From positions 124,001 to 188,000 of the forward strand of contig NC_009712.1 in assembly GCF_000017625.1 (NCBI RefSeq): DNA of 64,000 bases, given 5' to 3'. Positions 25,271-34,644 of the stretch are shown here, piece by piece; within the stretch, counting starts at the first letter, position 1, and every line of letters begins with the position of its first letter. A program made the position numbers and the translations under genes. This stretch comes from Methanoregula boonei 6A8 (GTDB taxonomy: Archaea; Halobacteriota; Methanomicrobia; Methanomicrobiales; Methanospirillaceae). The notes beneath the pieces are model-generated. The model did not search any database, was not told the DNA's origin, and was given only the letters and a program-made list of their open reading frames with translations.

Positions 25271-26455
25271 ATGGATAATTATATCGTATTCATCATCAAT
25301 GATTCAATCTGGAAAAATATGCAAACGGATTCTGAAAGTGTCATTTTATTAAATAAATACGAAATGGAGAAGTCTCATCATCATAGGACCCTTCTTCATT
25401 TGGAGAAAATAAAAATTGAGACAACACAATTGATCAAAAGGAGAGAATCTGATTTAGACATATTATCTCAAGAGATCAACGCAAAAAATGGCCAACTGAT
25501 TGATAAGGAATTGAGCCTGCTAAAACCTCTAAAATCCGTGGGTAATTATTTTGAGACTAAAAAGATCAAAAATGAAATTTTACATTTAATCCCTAACAAA
25601 GAAAATATCCATAAGGATATAAAAAAATTACAAATCCAATTAAATGAAACTGATGAAGAAATTCGAATTCTATCAAAAGAAATTGCTGATATTGTAGTTG
25701 CAATATCCTTAATTCAAACTCAAAAAAACAAAGGTTTCGAATTATTTGATAATAATTGGGTTCCGATTGAAGATCTACAGAAATTACGCGAAATAAAAAT
25801 TGGACTTGCGAAAAACTTTGAAAACATCTCTCCCTTTGACTTTGAATATTTTGTTGCAATGCTATTGCGAGAAATGGGGTATACAACTGAAGTGACAAAG
25901 AAAACAGGCGATTATGGAATTGATATAATTGCAAAAAAGGGAAAACAGATTGTAGCTGTTCAATGCAAAAGACATAATGAAAAAAATCTTATTGGAAATG
26001 TGTTGATACAACAACTCCTTGGGAGTATGCATTTTATCAATGCCAGTCATTGTATCTTTATAACAACTTCCCATTTCACAAAAAATGCTATAACTCAATC
26101 TCAGAATTCACCTATTGAATTATGGGATAAAGATACGTTTCATAATTTAGTTAGGAAATATCTTTTAAATTGCAATATTGATCAAATTTTTGATGCTATT
26201 CAAAAAGATAAACAGAGGCAAAAAGAGCAAATAGAACACGAAAAAAATGCAATAATTGAGAAAAAAGCTGAAAAAAAGTTACTCCTTGAGAAACGGAAGC
26301 AGGAGAAAACAGCAAAAAGGGAAATAAAAAAGCTAAATGACGACGCCAAGAAGATTTGTCCTCGGTGTGGGGGGAAAAAATGGAAGAGTAGAAAATATTG
26401 CTCAAAATGTAAACAAGAAATAAAATCCGAAAGAAGATACGATAATTGTTGGTAG
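25271..26455 (+). CDS. Mrr-type restriction endonuclease with coiled coil and zinc ribbon
   Basis: A 394-residue protein. The first ~170 residues form coiled coil, then an Mrr_cat PD-(D/E)XK domain: FDFEYFVAMLLREMGY, the Asp in GDYGIDIIAKK near residue 220 and the QCK of VAVQCKRH near residue 235. A Lys/Glu-rich helix follows and the C-terminus is a zinc ribbon (CPRCGG..CSKC). Such enzymes cut modified or foreign DNA; no methylase gene adjoins it. Base composition is strikingly AT-rich against its neighbours, with AAA/ATT codons, indicating recent transfer. ATG 25319 is a possible alternative start. Confidence 0.85.
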   Translation: MDNYIVFIINDSIWKNMQTDSESVILLNKYEMEKSHHHRTLLHLEKIKIETTQLIKRRESDLDILSQEINAKNGQLIDKELSLLKPLKSVGNYFETKKIKNEILHLIPNKENIHKDIKKLQIQLNETDEEIRILSKEIADIVVAISLIQTQKNKGFELFDNNWVPIEDLQKLREIKIGLAKNFENISPFDFEYFVAMLLREMGYTTEVTKKTGDYGIDIIAKKGKQIVAVQCKRHNEKNLIGNVLIQQLLGSMHFINASHCIFITTSHFTKNAITQSQNSPIELWDKDTFHNLVRKYLLNCNIDQIFDAIQKDKQRQKEQIEHEKNAIIEKKAEKKLLLEKRKQEKTAKREIKKLNDDAKKICPRCGGKKWKSRKYCSKCKQEIKSERRYDNCW

Positions 26456-26495
26456 CATTCCCTAACTTTTTAGAACCCTAAAAAAGAAGTAAAAA

Positions 26496-26888
26496 TCATT
26501 CCACCGGCACAAACTTCGTCCCATAGTGGATAATCCCGCTCTCGCCATCGGTGGCGATCCTGCGGAATACGCTCTTGACCTTCATGCCGATCTTCGCCTT
26601 TGCCGGGTCCATCACAATCTGGGTGGTGATCTGCGGGCCTTCGTCCAGCTTCACAATCGCGAGCACGTACGGGGTGAGCATCGAATACTGCTCGGCCGCC
26701 GTGTGGATCACGGTGAAGGTGACAACCGTTCCTTCGCCTTTGAACTTATGCTCGACAATCTTTCCTGCCCGGCGGCAGTCGGGGCAGAAGGAGCGTGGCG
26801 GGAAAAAGTGCCTGCCGCACTTCTCGCATTTTGTTCCCACCATGTTGTAGCGCTGGGGCAGGTGCCGCCAGAACCGTGCAACCGTCAT
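26496..26888 (-). CDS. DUF35 OB-fold/zinc-ribbon subunit of thiolase-HMGCS complex
   Basis: A 130-residue protein with a rubredoxin-like zinc ribbon (CEKCG..CPDC, near residues 21-38) followed by an OB fold with GEGTVVTFTVIH. In methanogenic archaea this protein bridges acetoacetyl-CoA thiolase and HMG-CoA synthase in a three-protein complex that channels acetoacetyl-CoA. Here it directly follows those two genes (2-base gap), supporting that role. Confidence 0.92.
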   Translation of the reverse strand: MTVARFWRHLPQRYNMVGTKCEKCGRHFFPPRSFCPDCRRAGKIVEHKFKGEGTVVTFTVIHTAAEQYSMLTPYVLAIVKLDEGPQITTQIVMDPAKAKIGMKVKSVFRRIATDGESGIIHYGTKFVPVE

Positions 26889-26890
26889 AA

Positions 26891-28057
26891 TCAGACCCTC
26901 CCGAGGATGTGAACGGCAACTGTTGCACCCGTCCCGCCCACGTTGTGCGTCATGCCGATCTTTGCGTTCTCGACCTGGCGTTTTCCTGCGTCGCCGCGGA
27001 GCTGCTGGACGATCTCGTACACCTGCTTGATGCCCGTTGCACCAACCGGGTGGCCGCAGGCCTTGAGGCCGCCGCTCGTGTTCACCGGGATTTTCCCGCC
27101 AAGAGCCGTCTCTCCGTCAGCGGTGAACTTGCCGGCCGTTCCCTTCTTGCAGAACCCGAGATCCTCGATTGCGCAGATCTCTGCAATCGAGAAGCAGTCG
27201 TGCACCTCGACCATGTTGATGTCCTTGTTGGTCAGGTGCGCCATCTTGAATGCACGCTGGCCTGCGGCAACTGTCGCGTCCAGGGTCGAGATGTCGCGCC
27301 GGTCGTGCAGCGCGATCGAGTCGCTTGCCTGTGCGGTTGCGAGCACCTTGATCGGCGTATCCGTGAACTCCTTTGCCCGGTCGAGCGGTGCGACAATCAC
27401 TGCCGCCGCCCCGTCCGTCACCGGCGAGCAGTCAAAGAGCCGGAGGGGCTCTGCAACCATCGTGGACTTCATTACGGTGTCAAGCGTGATCTCGTTTGGG
27501 AACTGTGCGATGGGATTCCGTGCCCCGTTGTAGTGGTTCTTCACTGCAACCTGCGCCAGCTGCTCGCGGGTCATGCCGTACTTGTGGATGTAGTCGTTTG
27601 CGATCATCGCGTACAGGCCCGGGAACGTTGCGCCCATGAAGCCTTCCCATTCACGGTCGGCAGCGCCGGTCAGCGTATCGGTGCTCTCGTCCGAACCGAC
27701 ATCGGTCATCTTCTCGACGCCGGCCGCGACAACGATATCCTCCATCCCGCTTGCGACCGCGATGACTGCCTGCCGGAATGCAAGGCCGCCCGATGCGCAG
27801 GCCGCCTCGACACGGGTCGAAGGGATGTGCCGGGTTGCCATGCCCGCATAGTCGGCAATCAGGGCACCGATGTGCTCCTGCCCGATGAACCGGCCCGCGC
27901 TCATGTTACCAACGTACATCGCATCGATCTTCTCGCCCGAGAGCTGTGCATCTTCAAGGGCGAGCGTCCCAGCCTCGACAAAGATGTCACGGAAGGAACT
28001 CTCCCATTTCTCGCCGAACTTCGTGCACCCGATCCCGATAACTGCTACGTCTCTCAT
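26891..28057 (-). CDS. Acetoacetyl-CoA thiolase (archaeal type)
   Basis: Condenses two acetyl-CoA to acetoacetyl-CoA for the mevalonate pathway. The 388-residue thiolase fold has the active cysteine in EAACASGG near residue 85, the HDCFSIAEI segment near residue 290 and the C-terminal CGHPVGATG. The archaeal form lacks the second cysteine of classical thiolases and works in complex with HMG-CoA synthase through the DUF35 subunit. It overlaps the synthase gene by four bases. Confidence 0.93.
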   Translation of the reverse strand: MRDVAVIGIGCTKFGEKWESSFRDIFVEAGTLALEDAQLSGEKIDAMYVGNMSAGRFIGQEHIGALIADYAGMATRHIPSTRVEAACASGGLAFRQAVIAVASGMEDIVVAAGVEKMTDVGSDESTDTLTGAADREWEGFMGATFPGLYAMIANDYIHKYGMTREQLAQVAVKNHYNGARNPIAQFPNEITLDTVMKSTMVAEPLRLFDCSPVTDGAAAVIVAPLDRAKEFTDTPIKVLATAQASDSIALHDRRDISTLDATVAAGQRAFKMAHLTNKDINMVEVHDCFSIAEICAIEDLGFCKKGTAGKFTADGETALGGKIPVNTSGGLKACGHPVGATGIKQVYEIVQQLRGDAGKRQVENAKIGMTHNVGGTGATVAVHILGRV

Positions 28058-29106
28058 GATTGCATCACGATCTTTCCCTTGTGTTTTGCATACCGTGCAT
28101 AGTCCAGGTAGATGGGGTCTTTTAAGAGCTGCATTACGCCAGGGGCAGCATCGCGGTGGAAGTCTTTTGAAGCAATTGCCTCAGTCACCGTGATATCAAA
28201 CGCGTCGCTCCCTGCGCCGGACCCAAACGAGCAGACAAAGATCCGGTCGCCGGGTTTTGCGATATCAAGCGTTGCTGCAAGGCCGATGGGCGATGCGCCC
28301 GAGTAGGTGTTCCCAAGCCACGGGACAACAAGGCCGGGCTTGATCTGTTCTGAGGTAAAGCCGAGGTCCTTTGCCACCTTCTGCGGGAACTTCGCGTTTG
28401 GCTGGTGGAAGACCGCGTAGGTGTAGTCTTTGGGCGAAGTGCTGCACTGCTCAAAGAGGAGCGTGCTTGCGCCTTTGACGTGCTTGAAGTAGCCCGGGTC
28501 GCCCGTGAACCGGCCGCCATGCCGGGGGTAGTCCTGGCCCTCGCGGCGCCAGAAGTCCGGTGTGTCCGTGGTAAACGAGCAGGTGTGGTTGAGCGTTGCG
28601 ATCGGGTTGTCGTTCCCGATGATATACGCTGCCCCGCCGGCCGCTGCCGTATATTCGAGGGCATCGCTTGGCGCACCCTGCGAGACATCGGCGCCGATGG
28701 CAAGCCCGTACGGGATCATGCCGCTTTTCACGAGGCCCATGCAGGTCTGGATGCCGGCGGTTCCCGCCTTGCAGGCAAACTCGAAATCGGCTGCCGTCAT
28801 CACGGGCGTTGCACCGATCGCTTCCCCTACCGTGCAGGCCGTGGGTTTCACCGCGTACGGGTGAGACTCGCTGCCCACGTACACGGCCCCGATCTTTGCG
28901 GGGTCAACGTGGCGCCGCTTTAAGGCATTCCGTGCTGCCTCGACCGCAATCGTTGCGGCATCCTCATCGAGATCGGGGACGGACTTTTCAAAAACGCCCA
29001 GTCCCCCGGTAATATCTGCGGCATTTGCGCCCCAGACTTTGGTGATCTCCTCAACCTTGATCCGGTATCTCGGAATATACGCACCGTATGTAATGATGCC
29101 TACCAT
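28054..29106 (-). CDS. hmgS: Hydroxymethylglutaryl-CoA synthase
   Basis: Joins acetyl-CoA with acetoacetyl-CoA to HMG-CoA. The 350-residue enzyme shows the general-base region [14 protein letters not shown], the catalytic Cys in FACKAGT near residue 111, the His in [11 protein letters not shown] near residue 234 and GNTYSGASP near residue 266. Length and sequence are those of archaeal HMGCS. It is followed by thiolase and DUF35 and preceded by an HTH regulator that overlaps its start by seven bases. Confidence 0.95.
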   Translation of the reverse strand: MVGIITYGAYIPRYRIKVEEITKVWGANAADITGGLGVFEKSVPDLDEDAATIAVEAARNALKRRHVDPAKIGAVYVGSESHPYAVKPTACTVGEAIGATPVMTAADFEFACKAGTAGIQTCMGLVKSGMIPYGLAIGADVSQGAPSDALEYTAAAGGAAYIIGNDNPIATLNHTCSFTTDTPDFWRREGQDYPRHGGRFTGDPGYFKHVKGASTLLFEQCSTSPKDYTYAVFHQPNAKFPQKVAKDLGFTSEQIKPGLVVPWLGNTYSGASPIGLAATLDIAKPGDRIFVCSFGSGAGSDAFDITVTEAIASKDFHRDAAPGVMQLLKDPIYLDYARYAKHKGKIVMQS

Positions 29107-29810
29107 TCTTTCTCCCTCAGTGTACTCACGATTTGGTCAATCTCCATCTCTGTGCAGAGCACCGTGATGTGGTCCCGGTCCGCCATCTTTGCTACAAACG
29201 GGTGGACGTTTTCGGCACTGATCCCCTGGAGGATCACGGACCGCGGCTTGAAAGCCGTGACCCGGATCGCAACCATCGGCGACTTGCCGGTCGAGACGTG
29301 CGTAAAGATGAGCGCCCGTTCCGTGCTCCAGCCATAGATGCGGTTGAACTCCTCAGCCGAGAGCTGGAGGATCGCATTGAGGCTGTTTACCACGGTATAG
29401 CCAAAGATGGTCTGGTCCATTGACCCGCAGAGCAGCGAACACCCGATCGCATCGGTCAATTCTTTCAATGCAACCGGGTTCGTATACTCGTGGATGTCAA
29501 GGATCACGTCATCGGCAACGCCACTAAAGAGCATGGAGGAAAATTTGTGAATGTGTCTGCCGTCCGATTCCTCATCGATGGTGAGGATCGTGTCGACAAT
29601 CTTGCCGACCACGGCGGTTCCGGGGCTCTTTCTCCTGCCGCTCTCGTAATCGCTGATCACGGAGGGTGATACCCCCAGGCGGTCCGAAAGGACGCCCGGC
29701 GGTATCTCGAAGTTCTGGCGCCACTTTTTGAGCGCAAGCCCCGGTGAGTCCGACAGCGTAATCTCGCCCGCCATCTTCTCGGCGAGCTGGTTTCGCAGAC
29801 CGGATTTCAT
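29100..29810 (-). CDS. XRE-type HTH regulator of the mevalonate operon
   Basis: A 236-residue cytosolic protein with an N-terminal helix-turn-helix ([20 protein letters not shown] near residues 38-57) and a C-terminal sensor-like domain rich in beta strands ([19 protein letters not shown]). Position as first gene of the HMGCS-thiolase-DUF35 operon, overlapping the next gene by seven bases, makes it the probable regulator of isoprenoid precursor synthesis, perhaps sensing a pathway intermediate. The ligand is not known from sequence. Confidence 0.85.
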   Translation of the reverse strand: MKSGLRNQLAEKMAGEITLSDSPGLALKKWRQNFEIPPGVLSDRLGVSPSVISDYESGRRKSPGTAVVGKIVDTILTIDEESDGRHIHKFSSMLFSGVADDVILDIHEYTNPVALKELTDAIGCSLLCGSMDQTIFGYTVVNSLNAILQLSAEEFNRIYGWSTERALIFTHVSTGKSPMVAIRVTAFKPRSVILQGISAENVHPFVAKMADRDHITVLCTEMEIDQIVSTLREKEW

Positions 29811-29832
29811 GCTCAGTTAGATCAACCCTGCC

Positions 29833-29848
29833 CGTTAAATACCTAACG
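29833..29848. promoter_or_regulatory. Possible operator of the mevalonate-operon regulator
   Basis: CGTTA (29833-29837) and TAACG (29844-29848) form an inverted repeat with a six-base spacer, about 25 bases upstream of the regulator start at 29810. It would overlap the expected core promoter on the minus strand, fitting autoregulation. Confidence 0.35.
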
Positions 29849-29913
29849 AATCAACGTTCGACAAAAAGCGAATCTTCGGCGTTAAACCCACAAAAATGCG
29901 CAGGAAAGCAATC

Positions 29914-29922
29914 CATATATAG
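29914..29922 (+). promoter_or_regulatory. TATA-like box of ribK
   Basis: CATATATAG lies with its centre 28 bases before the ribK ATG at 29946, so the transcript is probably leaderless; no ribosome site precedes that ATG. Confidence 0.5.
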
Positions 29923-29945
29923 GATGCATCTCAATTTTGATAAGC

Positions 29946-30614
29946 ATGGTGCTTGCCGAAGATCTCGAATGCCTCAAGGCGCTCGCCCTCATGGGCGGGA
30001 TGCGGGAACCGGTCTTCATCTCCTCGCAGACACTCGGCGAGGTACTTGAGACCAGCCCCCAGACCGCATCCCGGCGCCTCAAGGCACTTGAGGGCCAGCG
30101 GCTGATCTCCCGGACCTTAAACCCGGACGGCCAGCACATTACCGTGACAAAAGAGGGCGAGGACGGACTCCGGCGCGAGTACGCGGAGTACTGCCGGCTC
30201 TTTGCACACGAAGGCGGCCACTACACTCTTCCCGGGATCGTGATCAGCGGACTTGGCGAGGGCAGGTACTACATGAGCCTGGAGCCGTACAAGAAACAGT
30301 TCCTCCGGCATCTCGGCTTTGAGCCGTACCCGGGTACGCTCAACCTCCGCCTCTCCGGGTCCGACATCCCGACCAGGAAGAAGATCGATTCCCTGACCTG
30401 GATCCCGATCCACGGCTTTTCGGCCGAGGGCCGGACATTCGGGGAGGTGCGGTGCATGCCCTGCCGGATCAATGATATCCCCTGCGGGATCGTGGTGCCC
30501 GGCCGCAGCCATTACCCGGAGGATATCGTGGAAGTGATCGCGCCCGTGGGACTGCGGGATGCTCTTGGAGTAAAAGAAAACGACCGGGTGAATGTCGAGG
30601 TGGCTTATGATTGA
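29946..30614 (+). CDS. ribK: CTP-dependent riboflavin kinase with HTH domain
   Basis: Phosphorylates riboflavin to FMN using CTP, an archaeal speciality. The 222-residue protein has an N-terminal winged helix (SQTLGEVLETSPQTASRRLK, near residues 27-46), then the RibK domain with GLGEGRYYMSLEPYK, the nucleotide-loop YPGTLNLRL near residues 125-133 and a final VEVIAPVGLRDALGV. The HTH suggests it may also regulate transcription in response to flavin, as proposed for such fusions. It overlaps ribB by eight bases. Confidence 0.93.
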   Translation: MVLAEDLECLKALALMGGMREPVFISSQTLGEVLETSPQTASRRLKALEGQRLISRTLNPDGQHITVTKEGEDGLRREYAEYCRLFAHEGGHYTLPGIVISGLGEGRYYMSLEPYKKQFLRHLGFEPYPGTLNLRLSGSDIPTRKKIDSLTWIPIHGFSAEGRTFGEVRCMPCRINDIPCGIVVPGRSHYPEDIVEVIAPVGLRDALGVKENDRVNVEVAYD

Positions 30615-31284
30615 CGATGCAATAACGGCGCTGCGTGAAGGAAAGATGATCCTTCTGTACGATTTCGATGACCGGGAAGGGGAGACGGATTTTGCGATCC
30701 GGTCCGATGCGGTAACGCCGAAGGACATCCTCCGGATGAGAAAAGATGGCGGCGGGCTGATCTGTACCGCGATCGACCCGGTGGCGGCAGAGCGGCTGGG
30801 TCTGCCGTTTGCAAGCGATGCGCTCAAAAACACGCAGATCGCCGAACAGGAAGGTGAGATCCCGTACGACCGTAAAAACCATTCATCGTTCTCGCTCTGG
30901 GTCAACCACAAGAACACGTTTACCGGGATAACGGACCGGGACCGGGCGCTCACCATTACTGCAGTGGCCGAGCAGGTAAAAAAATCGCTCAACGGAGGCG
31001 GGGCGCACTTTTCCGAGCACTTCCGCACCCCGGGTCACTGTGCCCTCCTGCGTGCGGCCGACGACCTGCTCGACCAGCGCCACGGGCAGACTGAACTCTC
31101 GGTAGCCCTCGCCCGGATGGCCGGGGTCACCCCCTCTATTACCATCTGCGAGATGCTGGACGACGAGTCCGGTTACGCACTCCCCAAAACCCGCGCAAAA
31201 GCATATGCAAAGAAGCACGACCTTGTCTTTGTCGAAGGACGAGAGGTGCTCGACCGCTGGGAATCGGCAAAGAAGCAGAAATAA
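30607..31284 (+). CDS. ribB: 3,4-dihydroxy-2-butanone 4-phosphate synthase
   Basis: Converts ribulose 5-phosphate to the four-carbon precursor of riboflavin. The 225-residue enzyme has the metal and acid-base motif DDREGETDFAI near residues 20-30, the ITDRDRALTI loop near residue 105 and FRTPGHCALL near residue 138. ATG 30607 lies in the ribK end, so the two flavin genes are coupled. No GTP cyclohydrolase fusion is present. Confidence 0.94.
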   Translation: MIDDAITALREGKMILLYDFDDREGETDFAIRSDAVTPKDILRMRKDGGGLICTAIDPVAAERLGLPFASDALKNTQIAEQEGEIPYDRKNHSSFSLWVNHKNTFTGITDRDRALTITAVAEQVKKSLNGGGAHFSEHFRTPGHCALLRAADDLLDQRHGQTELSVALARMAGVTPSITICEMLDDESGYALPKTRAKAYAKKHDLVFVEGREVLDRWESAKKQK

Positions 31285-31445
31285 CCGCCCCTCTCCTTTC
31301 TCCGGCTTTTCTTCTTTTTCGTCTCCGGCCAGCGGAGAATTTTTGTGAGCATACGTACTCCCCTCCTGGGATCTCTAAAGGATAGGAATCTTTTTGTAGC
31401 ATCGTACTCTTTCACTAGATTATCCCTCCGATCCGGGAAACGAAC

Positions 31446-34400
31446 ATGATCTCCGTAGTCTGTGTTGACGACGAACCGGATCTCCTAGAAATAGCCCGGC
31501 TTTTCCTGGAACGCTCCGGTGAAATCGACGCCATGTCTTTTGTTTCTGCACAGGAAGCGCTGGACTCTCCCGCGATACTATCCTGCGATATCGTTGTCTC
31601 CGATTACCAGATGCCGGGTATGGATGGGATCGCATTCTTAAAAGAGGTCAGGATGCGGTTTGGAGATCTCCCGTTCATCCTCTTCACCGGCCGGGGCCGG
31701 GAGGAGATCGTGATTGAGGCGATCAACAATGGTGCGGACTTTTACCTCCAGAAAGGCGGGGATCCGACCGCCCAGTTTGCCGAGCTCCTGCATAAGATCC
31801 GGCAGGCCGTGCGCAGGAAAGAGGCCGAACGCTCGCAGCACGAATCGGAGCAGCGTCTTGCGAATATCATTGATTTCCTTCCTGATGCAATTCTTGCGGT
31901 TGATCGGACCGGCCGCGTAATTGCGTGGAACCGTACCAACGAGAATATTACCGGGGTTCCGGCATCCGGGATTCTGGGGAAAGGGGACTACGAGTACGCC
32001 CTGTCAACGTACGGGGAGCGGCGACCCTTCCTCCTTGACATGATCTATGAGCCTGATGAGAAGATCCTGAAATACTATACTAATATCGTGCATGATGGCG
32101 GCGCGATCAGCGCAGAGACCAGTCTCGCAGCTCCAAAAGGCAGACGGATCGACATCATGGCAAAGGCAAGCCCCCTCTATAACCAGAAAGGGGAGGTCAC
32201 CGGTGCTATCGAGGTCATACGGGATATTACGGCCCTAAAAAAGATCGAGCAGGACCTCAGGGCAGCATACGAACGGGTCACGCTGACGGAAGAAGAGCTG
32301 CGGACCCAGTACGAGGAGCTCAGGCAGACCAACGAACAGCTCTCGGCCACGGAGGAGGAACTCACCTGCCAGGTGAATAAGCTGGCCCATAGCGAACAGG
32401 TACTCCGGGTAAACGAGGAGCGGCTGGCCATGGCACAGGCTGTCGGCCGGACCGGCAGCTGGGAGTACCGGTTAGATACCGGCACGATCTGGGGCTCTGC
32501 AGAAGGCCTCCGCATCTTCGGCTATCCGGCAACAGCCCGGGATCTCCCGATAGAAGATATCGAATCCTGCATCCCGGAACGGGAGCGGGTCCACCAGGCC
32601 CTCGTGGACCTGATCGCCTCCGGGAAGGACTATGATCTCGAATATACTATCCGTCCTGCAGATGGATCGGGCCCGAAAGTGATCCACTCTGTTGCCCGGC
32701 TCGAAAGGGATGCCCGGGGCATTCCGGTGCGGGTCATCGGTGTCATCCAGGACACCACCGAGCGCAGGAAGGCCTATGAGGACATCGCGTTCAAGAATAC
32801 CCTGCTTGCCACCCAACAGGAGACTGCTCCCGATGGTATCCTGATCGTGGATGAAACCGGGAAGATCCTCAGTTACAACCGGAAATTTGCTGAGCTCTGG
32901 AAGATCCCCCAGGAACTCATCGAGCAGGGTCGTGATGTACTGCTGCTTCAGCAGGTTAATGGCCAGCTGGTCGATCCTGAAAAATTCCTTGCCCGGGTCC
33001 GGTACCTGTACGAGCATAATGATGAGAAGAGTTTCGAGGAATTGTCCCTTCGTGACGGACGGATACTGGAGCGCTTTTCATCGCCGGTATTCGGGGAGAA
33101 TAAAAAATACTATGGGCGGATATGGTACTTCCGGGATATCACCGGACGCCGGAATGCCGACAAAGCAGTACTGGAATCTGAAAAGAAATTTGCTACGGTC
33201 TTTAAAAGCAGCCCGATTGCGCTCACGCTCGTTTCGGCAACTGACGGGACATTTTTCGATGTCAATGATGCATTCCTCAAGGATACCGGTTATACCCGGG
33301 AGGAGGTAATCGGGAAAACTGCAGAGGATCTGAGGCTGTTTTCCGACGCCCGGGAGCGCGAGAATCTGATCTCCGTGCTACAGACCGGAAAGTCTGTTTA
33401 CGGGATGGATCTGCAGTGCCGGGGAAAATCCGGGGAGATACGGACCTGCCGGTTCACCTCTCAGCTCCTCACGATTGACAACAAAGCGTTCCGTCTTTTT
33501 ACATCGGAAGATATTACGGAACGTAAGCACTCCGAAGAGGCACGAAGGGAGAGCGAGAAGAGGTTCCGGGATCTCGTGGAAACCCTGCCTGATATTGTCT
33601 GGGAGATCGATCTGCAGGGGAAAATCCGGTACATCAGCCCTACGGTCGAAAGGGTCATGGGTTATACACCGGAGGAACTCGAAGGCGGTCTGACCTCTGA
33701 CCTGGTTGCAGAGCAGAGAAGGGATTTTGCCCGCCGTGAGCTGGGAAAGTACATTTCTAACGACAGTCCCCTTGTCCCCTTCGAAATTCCTGCCCGCCAC
33801 TGCGACGGGCATGAAATGATGGTAGAGATCCGTGCATCACGGGTCAAAGACAGCGAAGGGAAGGTAACCGGATTTCGGGGGGTGACCACCGATGTCACCC
33901 GGCGCTGGAAATCCGAAGAGGCGCTCCGGCGTGCAAACCGCCAGCTCACCCTCCTTGGCAGCGTTACCCGGCACGATGTCCTCAACCGGATTACGGTACT
34001 TTTAGGTTATCTTGCCATTGTCAAGAGGAAGTGCACGGATCCCGGCCAGGAGGCGTACCTGCAAAAGATGGAGTCTGCCATAGATCTGTTAAGGGCTCAG
34101 ATGGAGTTTACCCGGATTTACCAGGATGTCGGATCCCACGAACCGCGGTGGATCGAACTCGAAGCGGTGATACCCCGGGACCAGGTTCCGGAAATGGTCT
34201 CCCTGGTTCCGGATGTACAGGGATTCCGGGTATATGCAGACGCGATGTTCGAGAAAGTGTTTGCCAACCTCCTCGACAACTCGATCCGGCACGGGGGACA
34301 TGTGACAGAGATCCGGGTAACGTGCCACCCGGAGGGTACGGCTTTGGTGATTGCCTGGGAAGACAATGGTGTTGGTGTCAGGGCCGGCAAAAAGGAGCAG

Positions 34401-34565
34401 ATATTCCGGCAGGGCGTGGGATCAAACACCGGCCTTGGCCTCTTTTTGATCCGGGAGATCCTTGCCCTGACCGGCATCGAAATCCGGGAGACCGGCGAAC
34501 CCGGCAGCGGCGCCAGGTTTGAGATCGTGGTGCCGGAAGGCTTGTACCTGCCAGCCCGCACCTGA
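31446..34565 (+). CDS. Hybrid sensor histidine kinase: receiver, multiple PAS, kinase core
   Basis: A 1039-residue cytosolic kinase. It starts with a receiver domain (1-120; acidic pocket D8/D9, phospho-acceptor Asp53, Thr81, Lys103), then five PAS/PAC units (about 140-265, 340-455, 460-580, 590-705, 710-830) with a coiled coil at 265-335. The dimerisation helix has the acceptor His843 in TRHDVLNRI, and the ATPase has NLLDNSIRHG near 940, DNGVGV near 975 and GLGLFLI near 1000. No transmembrane segment is seen, so it senses internal signals. A receiver placed first suggests it is the target of another kinase. Confidence 0.93.
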   Translation: MISVVCVDDEPDLLEIARLFLERSGEIDAMSFVSAQEALDSPAILSCDIVVSDYQMPGMDGIAFLKEVRMRFGDLPFILFTGRGREEIVIEAINNGADFYLQKGGDPTAQFAELLHKIRQAVRRKEAERSQHESEQRLANIIDFLPDAILAVDRTGRVIAWNRTNENITGVPASGILGKGDYEYALSTYGERRPFLLDMIYEPDEKILKYYTNIVHDGGAISAETSLAAPKGRRIDIMAKASPLYNQKGEVTGAIEVIRDITALKKIEQDLRAAYERVTLTEEELRTQYEELRQTNEQLSATEEELTCQVNKLAHSEQVLRVNEERLAMAQAVGRTGSWEYRLDTGTIWGSAEGLRIFGYPATARDLPIEDIESCIPERERVHQALVDLIASGKDYDLEYTIRPADGSGPKVIHSVARLERDARGIPVRVIGVIQDTTERRKAYEDIAFKNTLLATQQETAPDGILIVDETGKILSYNRKFAELWKIPQELIEQGRDVLLLQQVNGQLVDPEKFLARVRYLYEHNDEKSFEELSLRDGRILERFSSPVFGENKKYYGRIWYFRDITGRRNADKAVLESEKKFATVFKSSPIALTLVSATDGTFFDVNDAFLKDTGYTREEVIGKTAEDLRLFSDARERENLISVLQTGKSVYGMDLQCRGKSGEIRTCRFTSQLLTIDNKAFRLFTSEDITERKHSEEARRESEKRFRDLVETLPDIVWEIDLQGKIRYISPTVERVMGYTPEELEGGLTSDLVAEQRRDFARRELGKYISNDSPLVPFEIPARHCDGHEMMVEIRASRVKDSEGKVTGFRGVTTDVTRRWKSEEALRRANRQLTLLGSVTRHDVLNRITVLLGYLAIVKRKCTDPGQEAYLQKMESAIDLLRAQMEFTRIYQDVGSHEPRWIELEAVIPRDQVPEMVSLVPDVQGFRVYADAMFEKVFANLLDNSIRHGGHVTEIRVTCHPEGTALVIAWEDNGVGVRAGKKEQIFRQGVGSNTGLGLFLIREILALTGIEIRETGEPGSGARFEIVVPEGLYLPART

Positions 34566-34644
34566 TGGGTGACGGCGTATCCCGCCCATCCACACTTTTT
34601 TCATCACCACTAAATAGCGTCCCTGCCAATAGATCCGGCAGATT

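Noticed and set aside
24831-25352. Plus-strand open frame between hicB and the Mrr-type gene
   Set aside because: No family match, includes repeat sequence and runs out of frame into the AT-rich nuclease gene.
30117-31028. Minus-strand frame of 303 codons across ribK and ribB
   Set aside because: Shadow frame; both plus-strand genes have complete family motifs.
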